Shown here: one piece after another, positions 1-14,400 of the stretch
Layout of the letters: each line of letters opens with the position of its first letter
Numbering within the stretch: the first letter of the stretch is position 1
Position numbers and translations under genes: made by a program
Assembly: GCA_018398765.1 (NCBI GenBank)
Contig: JAHBMJ010001841.1
Location: 1 to 25,532 of the forward strand
Direction of reading: 5' to 3'
DNA from: Chromera velia
Lineage: Eukaryota > Sar > Chromeraceae
Length of the DNA: 25,532 bases
Notes under the pieces: generated by a model
The model's input: only the letters and a program-made list of their open reading frames with translations
Databases searched by the model: none
Told to the model about the DNA's origin: nothing

Positions 1-673
1 CTCTCCCCCCCCCCTTCCTCGACAAGATCTCCCTCTCCTCCCCTCCTCTTCCTCCCCTAAGGCTCCCCTTCCTCGATAAGAATCTCCCTAAAGCGAATGA
101 AGGATCGAACGCGTTGACGTCAGCGCCCCCCCCGTAGAGAGAGAGAGAGAACTTGTACTTCTGCGTTCACTTTGACCCGGCCTCTGCATGGCTCGATCGA
201 TACTCTCCCTCCCCCCCCTCCTTCAAGTCGGACTGGACCCTTGCGCCTCTCCCCCTTCCCTCATCTCGAGACAAATGACACAAGAACGAACGCCTTCCTA
301 GCCCGTAGGGGGAAGAACGCGGCTCAAAACACAAGCGCGTATGCAGTTGCACCACACAAACCCAACAGTCTCTCCCTTGACATAGACTTCATGTGTGTAC
401 GGAGTTCGAGCCCACTGGGATGCGACCAATTTGGAAAAAAAGAGCGACAGAAAAAGGAATGAACTCACTGGATAAACAACCGAGGAGAAGTCGCAGAAAA
501 GAGTAGAGACAGCCTACTTTTACTCCTCCAGTGTCTTACACATGAATTGAAATCGACGTTTCTCACCCTTCTGTGCAAGGAGAACTTCATACACGCAGCA
601 AGTCGACCTGACATGTCTGTCATCGGGCCTTGCCTGAAATGCCCCCAGTGCACAATGGTGAAATCAAATGAAA
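1..673. other. Left-edge region, no supported gene
   Basis: No coding exon can be supported here. It presumably holds the 3' untranslated and downstream sequence of the minus-strand acidic-protein gene. Positions 14-36 and 68-90 carry an imperfect direct repeat of a CCTTCCTCGA-type pyrimidine-rich unit, which may be the edge of another repetitive exon outside the window. A TGACGTCA palindrome lies at 115-122 and a short GA run at 138-150. Short open frames on both strands show no recognisable domain. Confidence 0.4.
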
Positions 674-2324
674 TCAAGCTGCTAGGAAGCAATTGTGAAT
701 AAAATGAGTAGGCAACGAACGATCAAACATGCAGGTTGTTGGTTTCTTATCGACAGACAGACAGACTGACATGCGCTGGTCGGACACCTTTTGGTTGGAA
801 GTTTTTGCTCTCTTTTTTCCCGTTTTCGATTCCTGAGAGAAGAGAGGAGGCAGTCCAGACAAAACGTGAAAAGCATTTGTCATTTGGGTATGTTCACACA
901 ACCCTATATCGATGAAAAAAGAGACCGAATACTTTTCGAACAACACTGTCAGGCAACAAGGGCTCTCTCTACATGTACAAGAGGATTTTGTGAGACGAAA
1001 GGACGGAAGTCAAGGCGTTGTGCATGAGGACAAACATCGATCAGGCAAGTCTATCACTGCATGACAGGCCGGCGAACGAACAAAAAATGACCGAAAGACC
1101 AAGCATGCATGCATGGAGGCAGGCAGGCAGGCAGGCATATGCACAAGAAACCGTCGCTGCACAAATGAACGGACGAACTCAATCTAGCTAGCTCACCTGG
1201 TCGGACTCCGAGTCGCTGGAGGCCCCCTCTGCACTGTTGCCAATGGCTGAGTGCGTGTGGCTGCCGAGGAGAGAAAAGCGGCGTTCTGTGAAGAGAGAGA
1301 GAGAGGGAAGCGCGCTACCTGTGACGATCTCCCTCTGTCCCAATCTGACGCTCCCTTCCTCCTCCTCTTCCCCTTCTTCCTGTCCCAACCTGACGAGAAA
1401 GTCAACCCCCCCTGCGGACATGCACACACGCATGCAGGTCACTGGTCAGATACACACAGCCAAGACTGACGCTACTGACACACATGCAGGAAGCCTGTCC
1501 GATCTTCTCCCCGAAACAACTTTTTCTCTCAATTGACCTACAAAATCATTGAGGTTCGAGCCCCCCCTTTGCTCTTTCTTTCGGTCAGAGAAGACGGGGA
1601 CGGAAGAGAAGCGGCGGGGGAAGATGAAAGAGAAGAAAATCACATCCAGACCACTAACCTGCACTCTTGGGTTTGGGCTTTTCTTCAACGGCTTTGGCAG
1701 TCGGCGCGGTCTTTTTTTCTGTTCCTGAAAAGGCCGTGCTGTTGGTCTCAACTTCCGTCTCTTTTGCTGGAGAGCCCGTGTCCTGCTTGTCCTCCTCTAC
1801 GCCTGCGCCTTCGGCAAGCGAAGTTATTTCCTTCACCTCAACCACCGTTTCATTTCCAGAAGAAATCGTCAGATTTGTCTTTGAGGCCCTCTCTTCTTCT
1901 TTTTCTAATGACATCCTTTTGTCCTCTTCTCCTCCTGCTCCTGCTTCTGCGGGAGGAAGCGTGGTGTTCTTCTTTTCGTCTGAAGGGGCGTTGCTCCCTT
2001 CCTCCTTCTCTCCCTCTTCTTCCTGTCCCAACCCGACGCTCCCTTCCTCCTCCTCTTCCTCTTCTTCCTGTCCCAACCTGACGCTCCCTTCCTCCTTCTC
2101 TTCCCCTTCTTCATGTCCCAACCTGACGCTCCCTTCCTCCTCCTCTTCCTCTTCTTCCTGTCCCAACTCCACACCGTCGTCCTCTCCCTCCTCTCCACCC
2201 CCCCAACCGTCGAAGGGGGGGGGGGTCTATGGGAATGGGAATATGGCCATGGTGCTCTTGATCATCGTGCCATCTGGGCCTTGATCTGCGCAAACCTTTT
2301 CCACGACGAATATAGGGGCTTTTC
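674..2324 (-). CDS. Acidic Glu-rich repeat protein, multi-exon, 5' end unresolved
   Basis: I do not recognise the family. The minus-strand model has exons 2226-1659, 1411-1197 and 832-674, with a tentative 29-nt exon at 2324-2296 upstream. Donors are GTTAGT after 1659 and GTGAGC after 1197. Acceptors are GTCCGCAG before 1411 and a pyrimidine-rich CTCAG before 832. Phases agree: the first junction splits a Gly codon, the second falls between codons. The first large exon starts with four 15-residue acidic repeats (EEGSVRLGQEEEEEE type), then a Lys/Glu/Thr/Ser-rich stretch ending KPKPKSAG. The next exon carries one more repeat and ends SDSESDQ. The last exon has a basic, NLS-like KTGKKRAK followed by 40 ordinary residues and TGA. 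An intrinsically disordered, possibly nuclear protein is a reasonable guess. No start codon lies in frame upstream of the repeats, so at least one 5' exon is missing from the model. Confidence 0.5.
1338..1394 (-). repeat. Detached copy of the 45-bp coding repeat
   Basis: Positions 1350-1394 match the 45-bp unit at 1993-2172, and 1338-1349 begin another copy. Translated on the minus strand this gives VRLGQEEGEEEEEGSVRLGQ in the same frame as the main array, across a predicted intron. That supports this stretch being an exon of the same gene. Confidence 0.8.
1993..2172 (-). repeat. 45-bp tandem repeat, four copies, coding
   Basis: Copies start at 1993, 2038, 2083 and 2128, an exact 45-bp period. 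On the minus strand each unit encodes 15 acidic residues around the core GSVRLGQ. The copies differ at a few positions, mostly Glu-codon interruptions giving Gly or Lys. A fifth copy lies at 1350-1394 in the next exon, with the start of a sixth at 1338-1349. Confidence 0.9.
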
Positions 2325-3551
2325 CTGCAAAAATGAACAACACCGACAAGGAAGCCCACGTAAAAGCAGTAAGCAAGAAAGCAATGAAGGTTTCCAAACT
2401 CATGTGACAAGTGTGCCTCGAGAATGCTGAGTTCCTGCATGGATGCTTTGTTCAAAGCCGAAACAACAGCCTGCAGTAAAGCTAGTTGCTCGGAACTTGC
2501 TCCTCAAATGCAACCCACTGCAAGTGCGCATCAATGTTTTCAGATCTGACTACATGCATGAGCGATTGTGGAAACCGATCTGTTTGCATGGCCGGCGACG
2601 TTTGATGTCCAGCAAGACAATGAGCTTGCCTTCAGATCAGGAAACAAGACATGTGGATTTACAAGATTCAGACTGAAGAGAAAGGTGCACGTGGATAGCA
2701 GCTAGTGGAAGCTTGCTCAACGGCACGCAAGCAGACGCGAAAGACATGCGAAGGACGGACCGATGATTCTCCATCTTTCTACTTGCTCGTGCAGAACGCT
2801 CTCGGAGGCCTTTGATGAGGCAAAAAACGTTCGGGAAGAGTCAAAGTAGACAAACAAAGAAGATCATGGAGTCATGTTGGTTCAGTGGAGCTTCTGCCCG
2901 TACTTTTCTTCTTTTCCATGTCACAGAGAAACTGGCTTCTGACGGAAAACATCCAACTGTTGGAACCCCAACAACGCGCCAGAGCGGTTTCGCGTAGCAA
3001 TTCTTTGGGTCCATTCATGGTCCATTCTTGGTTGAAGGCCAAATGCTCTTTTTAGTGTTGCGCTGATGTCCATGCATCCAATTGGAGAGGAACATGGCCG
3101 GGTCCGACCAGTATTACGCGGCCCGCGCGGCCCTCCATGCATGCATCGCATATATTCATATATGCGCATTTCTGACTTCAACCCCGGCCCAGCAGTCACC
3201 GCGCGATAAACGATCGATTAGACGACCACTCACTCGGACCAAGCATGGACCAAGCAGCCTCGCTCTCCACCGACACACTGATCACAAGACGCTCACGTGC
3301 AGAGTCAGGTTGATGGACCTGAATGGCAGCTTTGGGTAAGAGCCGTGCTGAAGTCCAGAAGGCGTGCGATGAATTGTCTGTCAATGGCGAAGAGTGAGAC
3401 GGAACTGATGACGGAGGGCGGAGCAACGTCTCGTCTTGATTGCACAATACACACGGAGTATCCCTGAATGAAAAGTACATTTCAATGTCTGGAGCTGTCA
3501 GTACTCAAAAGTAGCCCCGTATATTCTACACAGTACGATAGCTTGTGACTC
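2325..3551. promoter_or_regulatory. Divergent intergenic region between the acidic-protein gene and the kinase gene
   Basis: No supported exon was found. The region should hold the 5' end of the minus-strand gene and the promoter and leader of the plus-strand kinase gene. It has mixed base composition, a GC-rich patch at 3096-3135 next to ATGCATGCATCGCATATAT-type alternating sequence, and only short open frames without domain signals. An in-frame TGA at 3546-3548 sits immediately upstream of the kinase ATG. Confidence 0.4.
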
Positions 3552-7306
<3,755 letters not shown>

Positions 7307-9439
7307 GGTGAGTTCTTTCTACCATTTTGTGTGTTCTGTCTTTCTACCTTCTTGTGTGCCTCCCTGCCAGCCTCCGGTTTGCCTGCTGCCCTTGGCAGAA
7401 CCGTCCGGAAGGCGAACGAACCTTCGCTTGAGTGAGCCACTTACCCTGCCTTCCTTTGACCGACGTGAACAACAGACGGGAAGTTGTGAGGAAGCGGAAG
7501 AAGAATAACAACACAAGAAAGAGGTCAGATCATGGGGAGGCATGTCAATGAAGCGGTCCAAAGGAGAACGAAAACAGGAAAGTCGCAACGAGGGACGGAA
7601 AGAAAGAGAGCAACAGGAGGAACGCCGGTACCCCTCAAGAGAGAAATGGACCTTTGTTTGTTTGTTTGTATTCTTTCATTCATTGATTTGATCGTACCTT
7701 TTGATTCTGACTTGGGGGTTGCGAGAGAACAAAGAAGCAAACCAAAAAGAAATGGTTTGTCGACTTCATTCATTCTTTCTCATGAGAACACCAACTCCTT
7801 TGTCTGTCACTTCTTTTTCTTTCCCCCCCTTCTCCCTTCTATCTATCCTGCTCCAAGTATGTCTACATGGCTCCCCTCCCTTTTCTCTTTACTGGCTGTT
7901 TGAAATGAAAGTCACGGCGATGGAGCCTCCTCCTTTGATCCCCTTTCTCCGCCCCCACTTCGTGAAGGGAAGGGGATCAAGAGGTGAGCGACCAGATAAC
8001 AAAAAGGACACACAAACAATCGTGATGAAGCCGCCCCTCACGTGCGTGCGTCAGAAGTCACATGCATCATATCCCTCTCTCCATACTTGGCTGCCAAGTG
8101 TGGGGACATTTTCTTCGCATGAGCCGGTTTGACAGAAGGCCAGAGAAGAATGATGAGAAAGAAGAAAGTCGATGTGGATGGATCAGCTGCTGGCAGAAAG
8201 CTCAAGCTGGCTTACCCTGTGAAATATGTAATGGTAAATCTCGCACGCAGTGGCTTCTTAGTAAGATCCTTTTGGCTGCTGCGAAGGCAAAAGAAGGGAG
8301 GGAGAGGGAAAGAAGAAAACAAACGAAAGGAGGGAGCATGGAGGGAATGGCGTGACACACACACAACCTTTTCTGTCATGAATAACAATTTTCTTGTCTC
8401 TTGCTGGTTCCTCTAGCTGTCTCTTCTTTTCCCCTCTCTTCTATCCGGCTGCATGTCGTTCTTTCTTTCTGTCAACCTTCGTCTCTCTTTCTAGCATCTC
8501 CCTTTGTTCAGAATGTCAATCGAAAGAAAGTGTTTTGTACAACAGAGCTGGCATGCAGCTGTAAGGAGAGAGGTTTTTCTTCTCTGCTGATGGAGTGACT
8601 GTCTGTGCATGGGATGGGATGGGTAGGGGAGCAGAGAGGGGTTGCTGAGGAGAGGAGACACGCACAGCAGTAGGAGGATTGGGCACAGCAATAGGGGACT
8701 TACAGTATTGTAATCCATGATACATTTGTCCAACCAGTAGTTGGCGCACAGGTTTTCTCTAAACCTGCACATGCATGTGCCTGCTGTCGAGTGCTTCAAA
8801 TGAGAGCCTCTTTTTGAGATGATGCAGTCAAGAAATCTCTCGGTCAAAGGATCGAGGGAGAGCTTTTTCGTTGTCAACTACTAAAGCCGCAGACCAAAAA
8901 CAGCTGGCCTGTTGGAATGAATGGGGAAAGGAGAAAAAACAACGGGGAGGGTGAAGGAAGTGAAGAAACATGAACTCAGAATTCGAGAGAGAATTGAAGG
9001 AGGACATCTAACTGGGATTATCGAGAGAAGGTTTTCTCGGTGGGATGCTGGCTTTGTCGCAGTCTAATGTGTTCCCGCTCTCTGCCAGCATCCCAGCGAA
9101 TCAATCGCGAATGACGTACCTCTTCAGACTTCAGTAGGTGCTTCCTCCATCGTCACGCAAGGAATTCGGCCTGGGTAGGCCTCGGACAGGAGTTTGATCT
9201 AAAGAACCTTCACATCAGGAACGTTGTCGATCGATCTTCATCTGCAGGTGAATTGAATTCGTTTCAGTATTACCTCATGCAAGTCTCCGTTCAAGCCAGA
9301 ATTTGCAGAGCGTCCGGAGCCCCCTTCTCCGTGTGGTGGCGTTCTATGACGCTCAATGGTAAAAAGAAAGAAAAAATGGAATGTCGAACGAGAAAAACGA
9401 TTCGAACATATTCAAAGCTGGCCGTTGTAATTCGTTTTA
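7307..9439. other. Region downstream of the kinase gene, no supported gene
   Basis: This probably begins with the kinase 3' untranslated region. Positions 7371-7508 could be one more kinase exon but do not decide the frame. Open frames at 8129-8416 (plus) and 8491-8877 (minus) have no recognisable domain. The latter contains a good minus-strand GTAAGT near 8700, so an exon there cannot be excluded. A strong hairpin lies at 9037-9099. Confidence 0.4.
9037..9099. other. Long-stem inverted repeat (hairpin)
   Basis: TGGGATGCTGGC at 9041-9052 is the exact reverse complement of GCCAGCATCCCA at 9084-9095. After one G/G mismatch, TCG (9037-9039) pairs with CGA (9097-9099). The stem is thus 15 pairs with one mismatch around a 31-nt loop. 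No T tract follows and no known RNA family was recognised. It could be a structured RNA, a cis element or a remnant of an inverted-repeat element. Confidence 0.7.
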
Positions 9440-10080
9440 ACTACCTTTCATTCTCTCTAATGGTATTAGATAGTATTAGATAATTTAGATTAAAAATCAA
9501 TGATACTATCAATCACATTAATTGACTTTCGTGTATAAGAACACATTTAATAATTACACAAAGTTTTGTAAATTTAGTTTTGCAACTTTGTATAGATTTG
9601 ATTGATTTTAAAGTTATAGGTTAAATTATAAAGGAAACAATATAATGAATGAATGAATGATCTAATATATTCTGACAATTTAAAACGGTTTTAATTAACT
9701 TAAAACTTAGCTTAAAATGGAGAAGGAATAAAAAATTTATTGGTGTCTGGCGACTGTCCGTATGCAAACACTAGCGCTGTTTCCGGTGTTTCGTCCTTAC
9801 TAGTCGTCTATAAACTTGGCCCTAAAGTACCCTAAAGCAAAGAGTAGAGAGTCTCCGTTCCTCATCACTAAGGCATCAGACCGCCCCTGCACAGCCCGTC
9901 TCAAATCTTTTCCAACTCGTGGTGACTCGTGGTTAACTACTCGTGGTCAATAAATTTTTTTATTATATTAATTGTATAAAACACAACGTTGAAGAATCTG
10001 ATGACTATGAATCATTTTAAAACTCAAACTCTATCTAACTCTATCACACAAACTGAGATAAACTGACCGTCTTCTACTCG
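9440..10080. other. AT-rich island 1, intergenic
   Basis: The base composition changes abruptly to AT-rich. It contains (ATGA)n at about 9645-9661 and three copies of CTCGTGGT at 9916, 9926 and 9940. No open frame, intact terminal repeat or target duplication was found. It resembles decayed mobile-element or intergenic filler sequence. Confidence 0.5.
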
Positions 10081-10223
10081 CAAGAAGATTCATTTGTTCT
10101 TTTTGGGGGTAATTGGGGCTGGTCTGGGACTCTGGGTGCCACTTTAGGGGCCACTGTCCCGGCCATAGGGGCAGGCCCGCCGGGGGCAGGACGTACAGCC
10201 ACGTACGTACGCGTACGCGCGTC

Positions 10224-10249
10224 AAATTGCGCCGGCCGGCCGTCAATTT
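10224..10249. other. Dyad-symmetric GC-rich element
   Basis: AAATTG and CAATTT (10224-10229 and 10244-10249) flank a 14-nt core holding the palindrome GGCCGGCC. It sits in a CpG-rich patch (about 10140-10280) with alternating CGTACG sequence, about 370 bp upstream of the LRR-gene ATG. A promoter-proximal protein-binding site is possible; no specific factor can be named. Confidence 0.4.
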
Positions 10250-10620
10250 CCACCGCGCCCCCGCCGCGATCGTCCGCCGGCGGCCCATGCATGCACTCCG
10301 AATCAATCACTTTAATTGTGCAATCATCGATCAGTGAATGTCACTGACATGACAGTGACTCACAAAAGTCGATCGAAGGGAACCGTACTCTCTGTTCATC
10401 TGTACTCTCGCCTTCGATTTTCAGTTGACCTCCAGTTCGCTCTGGACGAACTTGTGTAGCCCGGTTGCTGTCGCATCGAGGAAAGTAGAGAAAGAACCAT
10501 GAGCTGATGGACTAGTGGGAGAGAAATCAGTGCTCAGTCTGCCTGGACTCGCTGGAGTCTGGGGAGAGCAGAAGCAGAGCATTCTCGTCTTCGATCTTCA
10601 TTTCGCAATCTTCAAACAGT

Positions 10621-11410
10621 ATGGACGCAAGAGAGGATGGGAAGACATCTGAAGGTCAGCAAACAGAAAGCAGTGGCCAAATTGTGCGCCGGTACAAACT
10701 CCCCAATTTCGCAATTTCCTTTAAGTGTTTTTGGTTATGGTCGATCTGTGTGCAGAATCAGATACCAAAGATGACCATAAGCCACCCGACTTTCTGCGTA
10801 TTCTTCTCAAGCACGGACGACCCTCTTCTCAAGTGAGTCGCGACCTACAGCAATTTACATTCATGCGTCTATAGCCGAGGTCAGATGCCTATTGACACGG
10901 CCACCTCAATCTTGTGCGCTGGAGCCAGTCAGCAAAACCAAATTCGCGTGTACAGAGAACGCGACTTTCCGTCTTTTTTCTACCACCCTTCCCTGGCTCC
11001 ACTCCTGTTCTCTTGGCTGTGCACTCTGATGACACTGCCTGCCCAAAAATGCTTGTCGCTTGCACCCATGCAGTCCTAGGGAAAGCTGATTGTATCATGC
11101 AATCTTCAAAAGGTAACTTGGATATGTTGCTGGCTGCTTGTTTCTTCTCTAAGTGCATGGCCAGGCCACACCATCCATCCATCTATCCAGGAAGTTGCTG
11201 CTTCATGGCATCACACGTGTTTTCTTTTCTTCCTCCGCACATGCAGCTGCTCTCCCAGCTGACATGGAACCCTGAGGCCTTCGGTATGGCCTGGCTGGTT
11301 CTCTCGTCCTTCAAGAAGGTGGGCACGTTTTGTTATTCGTGCTGCGTGGTTTTGGCTTGCATCCTCCTTCTTTGTGATTATTGAGTTGACGGAGGTGTCA
11401 GAGGACAGCC

Positions 11411-11454
<44 letters not shown>

Positions 11455-14400
11455 CACTGCCTGGTGACTGGATCGAGGGGTCAGGCGGCAGTCCAGCCTG
11501 GCAGTCCCCCTCGATGTTTGTTTGTGCCTTTGTCATTCACGGGGCGGATCGAGTTTGCCTGCCTGTTGTTTTTCTCCCACTCTGTTCCTACCTGCATGTT
11601 CGACTTGCGAGGGAGTGCATGTAGAGGCCATGCAATTGGGAGAGCACTGACTTTAACAACCTGTTTTCCCTTGTATGCAAGTATGTATCCACATCCGTGC
11701 GTACAAGTCGTTGCAGGCCTACGTGTCTCTTCCCCTCAAGGGGCTCGACCTCTCTGGTAAGAACCAAACTTAACTCACAAAAACCAGAAAAAAGTCCGAA
11801 GATAAAGCAAAACTTGAGCGCACAGGTGTTTGGGCAAGTTGATTGCTGTGCATGAATTCAGCCGCTTCTTTCTTTGCTCTCTCTTGACTTCTTCTTGCAC
11901 AGTGCCTTATTCACCCTCTCTCTGTGCAAGTGTGTGCTTCTGCCGACCCCTTCTTGTCCTGTCGGACCGTGGTTTCACAGTCTTTTTTCTTCGGTTGCGC
12001 ATTCAAGACCACTCTTTTCTTCGCAGAAACTGATTGCGGACCATGTAAATTTCTGCATGCAGGCTGCAAGCTTTCTCCGAGGCGGACCTTTTTCCTGTTG
12101 GCCCTGCTACCCCGCAGTGTTGAGACACTCATCTTCGGTTGGTCGATTCTGAGGTCTGGATACAGAAGTGACAAAAGAAGGGGGCAAAGCAAAGAGAAAA
12201 TGGAAACAACGGAAGAAGGAACAAGCAGACCAGAAATCTCATGTGCACTAGTCTGAATGTGGTAATCTGTGTATGCAATCCCGCTTTCTGCTTCGAGAAT
12301 GAGTGCAGGCAGTTCAACTGTGAGAGGCGCGGCTCTTCCCCTCCTCTGTCACTTCCTCCGTGAGCGTCTCGGGCCGTGCGGTACCCTTTCTGGAGACGGC
12401 AAGGAAAGAGGGGGGACTGCTGAAGGTCTTCCCACGCACGTGAAACAGCTTCATTTCTCCGGTGGGTGAGTGGGGGGGTGGGTGAATGTGTGGATAGATC
12501 GATGCATGCATGCATGGGTAAGTTGGTTGAGCGAATCAGTAGCTTGGAGGGCGCACGGGTGGATGCTTCAGTGTCAGCCTTGATGAGAATTGCTGCAGGT
12601 TGCAGGTGTGCTTGCGACCTTCACCTTCCCTCATCAGCTTGATTCAATTGATCGAGACAGAATGTCATGCGTGAATCGGAAAGCTAGAGCCCCCCTCTGG
12701 CCTCAGAATCGAAGGAACTATCACCAGCCCCCCGTTCCAATCATTCATTCCTTCCTTCCTTCCTCCCTTGCTTTCTTCCTTTCTTCCTTTCTTCCTTCAT
12801 TCCCTTCTTTGTTCCTTCCATTCTTCCTTTCTTCATTCATTCATCCATTCATCCATCCACCCATTCAGTCCGCTCTTTGTTTTGATCGGCATGATCGATT
12901 CGGTGCATGCAGCGGGCAGCGTCGGAGCGGAGGAAGCGGAGGCAATCATGGAGGCTCTCCCCGTCCTCCCCGAGACCCTCTTCCTAGACGGTCAGCCAGC
13001 CTGCCTGCTTGCTTGCTTGCTTGCCTCACAAGTCTGGCTTACGTCTTTGGCCTGCCTTCTATTCATATACTTGCGTCATGCGATTGTCGATGCAGCTTTA
13101 ATTATCTTGATGAGAGGCTGAAAGTGGAAGACCTGCATGACCTCCCTTTGATGTTGCAAAGATGTGCATGCCGCGTGCGGGTGAGTAACTGCATGTTGAT
13201 GGTGACTTAATTCGTTGTGCAGGAAATCCACTGGGAAGAGGGGGAGCTGCAGCAATCGCAGCGGCGGTGAGAGGGGGAATGGCTTCTTCTCTCCTGATGC
13301 TGTCCCTCGATGATACGAAGATCGGCAAAGAGGGGTTGGGGCTCTTGTGTGCCTCCTTCCTCTCCGCCAAGCCTCTCCCTCTGCAGACCCTGATGCTCCT
13401 CCAGACCCCGCTTTGCAGGGAGGGGCTGTCAGAGCTGTGCGCTGTGTTTGAGGGGGGAGCGTTGCCTTCCTTGATCCGACTAGGGATGGGGCCCGTGACG
13501 TGGGGAGCCCTGCGCAGCGCCTGGCCGAGGTTCGTTGGTGTGTTGAAATCGGGCAAGCTGCCATCCTTGCAGTCATGGCACTTGATGGATGCCGCCCTCA
13601 ATGACGATGCTGCGGTCGCCCTTGCGGAGGTCCTCCGAAAGGAGTTCCTTCCGAATCTGGTCAGCTTCTCGCTTCTCTACACCGGAGCCGCGTTTATTGC
13701 AAGGGAGAGGGGTGCAGGAGCCCTAGTTTCCGCACTTTCTTCCGAATCCCGGCCGCCCCTGCAGAGATCCCACCTGGGGCTGAGGATTGTCACCGAGGAG
13801 CATGCGAGGATGTTGGCAAGTCCGACTGCGTTCCCATTCCTCCGTTTCGGATCTCTGCAGTTGAAGATGACACCGAATCCCGCCCGAACGTTCTTCGCTT
13901 CGTTGATGGAGCGTCCCTCTGCAGTAAACCAACTCGACCTGGAGCTCGTGGGGGAAACCCCATTCAACCCTGCGGTTCCCCCTCCAGTGGTCACAGCGCT
14001 GGCGTTTGCCATTGCGAAGAAGCGATTGCTGTGTCTGCGGCGACTTGCCACATCAGGCCGCGCCGCCCAGCACGAGGGTTTTGGCCCTGGCTGGGAGGAA
14101 GCAAAGACTTCGCTGCTGCACGCCCTCCGTTCTGTTCGATGCCTCAAACTGGGTGAACTCAGCCTTGTCAGAATGGGGTTGGGGGATGCGGACGTTGCGA
14201 TGCTGGGGGATGCAGTTGCAAATCTGTGCTTCCCACTTTTGACCCAACTGTGCTTGTCAGGAAACGATTTCGGCAAGGAAGGCATGGAGGGTCTGATGAG
14301 GGGCGTTTCCAACAGAGGCCTCGTGGTCCTCCTTCACCTGCAGGCCAACCAGACGAGGGGGGGGGAGGGGTTGGTCTCCGTTGCCTCTGCTCTCCGACTG

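Noticed and set aside
1285-1325. A 33-nt intron in the acidic-protein gene (GTAGCG to TTCACAG, minus strand)
   Set aside because: Too short for a spliceosomal intron here, and the frame is open through it.
1551-1565. B-box-like GGTTCGAGCCC, possible tRNA gene
   Set aside because: No matching A-box, acceptor stem or anticodon arm can be folded around it.
2111-2455. 114-codon minus-strand frame with a hydrophobic stretch (FLAYCFYVGFLVGVVHF)
   Set aside because: It overlaps the acidic-repeat exon in another frame, and the hydrophobic part is what a pyrimidine-rich intron end yields when translated.
7371-7508. Possible sixth kinase exon after TCCCTGCCAG
   Set aside because: Neither likely donor gives a domain-supported continuation, and the simplest frame ends at TGA 7304-7306. 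Kept only as an alternative 3' end.
8491-8877. 128-codon minus-strand frame
   Set aside because: No ATG start, no recognisable domain and no in-phase partner exon. It is noted in the region description only.
11094-11112. Possible exon after the CATGCAG at 11073-11079
   Set aside because: Exon 2 ends between codons, and this acceptor gives TCC TAG at once. Joining to 11247 is in frame.
13097-13180. Possible extra LRR-gene exon with an acceptor GATGCAG at 13096 and donor GTGAGT at 13181
   Set aside because: The frame that reads well (NYLDERLKVEDLHDLP) needs a phase-2 junction, but the preceding exon ends in phase 1, which gives a stop after eight codons. Direct joining of 12990 to 13223 gives a clean LRR (LFLDGNPLGRGG).
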